A DNA stretch of 15,868 nt, from NCBI GenBank assembly GCA_964565935.1, contig CAZMGW010000027.1:1-15868 (forward strand), read 5' to 3'. Both the position numbers and the translations under genes were made by a program. The DNA is from JBAXAM01 sp964565935 (GTDB lineage Bacteria > Pseudomonadota > Gammaproteobacteria > UBA9339). Shown here one piece after another: positions 15,046 through 15,868 of the stretch. The notes beneath the pieces are model-generated. The model saw only the letters and a program-made list of their open reading frames with translations. It was not told the DNA's origin and searched no databases. Positions within the stretch are counted from its first letter, which is position 1. Each line of letters starts with the position of its first letter.

Positions 15046-15594
15046 AGTCTACATCACAGTTCGCGTCGTAGTTCAAACTACGCGGTTAAGAGGGCTAGGG
15101 TAAATCATCAAATTAGTGCACGTGAAGTGCGGCTTATCGATGCAGATGGTGGCCAAGTTGGTATAGTGAGCTCGCAAGAAGCTTTGCAAAGGGCACAAGA
15201 AGCCGCTTTAGATTTGGTGGAAATATCTCCTCAAACCACCCCCCCAGTTTGCCGAATAATGGATTTTGGCAAGTATTTGTTTGAGCAACGTAAGCGTCTC
15301 AAGAAAAAATCCAAACAAGTACACGTAAAAGAATTAAAAATGCGACCAGTTACCGATATTGGTGATTATTTGGTCAAAATTCGCAAAGCGATTGCTTTTT
15401 TGCAGGAAGGCAATAAAGTTAAGTTTACAGTTCGTTTTCGTGGGCGAGAATTGTCTTATCAGCAGCAGGGGATAGATATTTTACGGCGTGCAGAAAACGA
15501 TATAAAAGAGTATGGAACAGTAGAGCAGTCACCAAAGATGGAAGGTAAACAAATGGTGATGTTGGTAATACCGGGAAAACAGAAAAATGTTTAA
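15043..15594 (+). CDS. infC: Translation initiation factor IF-3 (ATT start)
   Basis: Binds the 30S subunit, prevents premature 50S joining and proofreads start codons. From ATT 15043 it is 183 aa, against 180 in E. coli. The N domain begins RARVNHQISAREVRLID and contains ALDLVEISPQTTPPVCRIMDFGKY. After the lysine-rich linker (RKRLKKKSKQ), the C domain has VHVKELKMRPVTDIGDY, KVKFTVRFRGRELSYQQQG and the end KMEGKQMVMLVIP. The ATT start behind a strong Shine-Dalgarno implies IF3 represses its own synthesis. It sits in the thrS-infC-rpmI order typical of gammaproteobacteria. Confidence 0.96.
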   Translation: MSLHHSSRRSSNYAVKRARVNHQISAREVRLIDADGGQVGIVSSQEALQRAQEAALDLVEISPQTTPPVCRIMDFGKYLFEQRKRLKKKSKQVHVKELKMRPVTDIGDYLVKIRKAIAFLQEGNKVKFTVRFRGRELSYQQQGIDILRRAENDIKEYGTVEQSPKMEGKQMVMLVIPGKQKNV

Positions 15595-15615
15595 ATTTTT
15601 GGAGAGTTGTCAATA

Positions 15616-15810
15616 ATGCCTAAACTAAAAACAAATAGAAGTGCCGCAAAAAGGTTTAAAAAAACAGCCAGCGGTAACTATAAACATCGCAGCGCTTTTC
15701 GTAATCATATTTTGACCAAAAAAAGTAGCAAAAGAAAAGCCAAGCTTTCCCCAATGGCTATGGTAAGCAAGAGCGATCGTAAGGCAGTCAAGAATATGCT
15801 TGGTGATTAA
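15616..15810 (+). CDS. rpmI: 50S ribosomal protein L35
   Basis: 64 aa, one shorter than in E. coli, very basic, with the family start MPKLKTNRSAAKRFKKTASG and the KHRSAFRNHILTKKS core. ATG 15616 is chosen because GGAGAG lies nine bases upstream; an in-frame TTG at 15607 would add three residues. It begins 21 nt after infC. rplT normally follows and is not seen before the window ends. Confidence 0.97.
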   Translation: MPKLKTNRSAAKRFKKTASGNYKHRSAFRNHILTKKSSKRKAKLSPMAMVSKSDRKAVKNMLGD

Positions 15811-15813
15811 TTA

Positions 15814-15868
15814 ATGCAGTTCCAGCGGCTTGCCGCGGGGACAAAGCAATGGGGGATTCCCAAGTGGG
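15814..15868. other. GC-rich stretch after rpmI running off the window
   Basis: The final 49 bases (15820-15868) are about 63% G+C, far above the rest. They hold a GCGGC-tt-GCCGC hairpin and runs of G and C (gggggattccc, cccaagtggg). A frame from ATG 15814 (MQFQRLAAGTKQWGIPKW) stays open to the window edge but has no ribosome binding site and is not the start of L20. It could be the edge of a repetitive palindromic element, or part of the structured rpmI-rplT leader. Confidence 0.35.

Overview
This is an AT-rich (roughly 40% G+C by eye) chromosomal segment of a proteobacterium. It is most likely a gammaproteobacterium of the host-associated, Legionella/Coxiella-like kind. That placement is an inference from the AT richness, the CysRS, ThrRS and IF3 sequences (whose key residues sit at or within two positions of the E. 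coli numbering), the AUU-type infC start, CCA-encoding tRNA genes, a family 4 Fe-S uracil-DNA glycosylase and a large exported repeat protein. Most of the window is core housekeeping, with a few accessory or decaying pieces.

Layout, left to right. (1) 22-3057, minus: a large secreted protein made of about 33 helical repeats of 19 residues, ending in a very basic tail. It is the most unusual gene here. (2) 3343-5823, minus: cysS and an ArsP/DUF318-type metal permease, joined so that the permease Shine-Dalgarno overlaps the cysS stop codon. cysS itself appears to be transcribed as a leaderless or near-leaderless mRNA. (3) 5856-8334, plus: a phosphoribosyltransferase, hemW and a family 4 uracil-DNA glycosylase, tightly packed and probably one operon. 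(4) 8336-8977: an eroded fragment of an NRPS/PKS-type thioesterase domain, then a small unrecognised protein with a helix-turn-helix-like C-terminal half. (5) 9010-10787, minus: an EamA/DMT transporter whose true N-terminus seems to lack a standard start codon (ATA follows a good ribosome binding site), and trmB. (6) 10859-12903, plus: a promoter, tRNA-Gly(CCC) and an AsmA-family protein. (7) 12973-15810, plus: tRNA-Val(GAC) directly upstream of thrS-infC-rpmI, the classic translation operon. infC starts at an ATT codon behind a strong Shine-Dalgarno, which implies IF3 autoregulation. rplT would be expected next, but the window ends in a GC-rich stretch before it appears.

I see no complete undescribed multi-gene system. 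The strongest leads are the 19-residue repeat protein, whose unit lengths change by whole helix turns, which carries an internal duplication and which has an NLS-like basic cluster; the start-codon-less transporter; the thioesterase remnant; and the leaderless cysS promoter.
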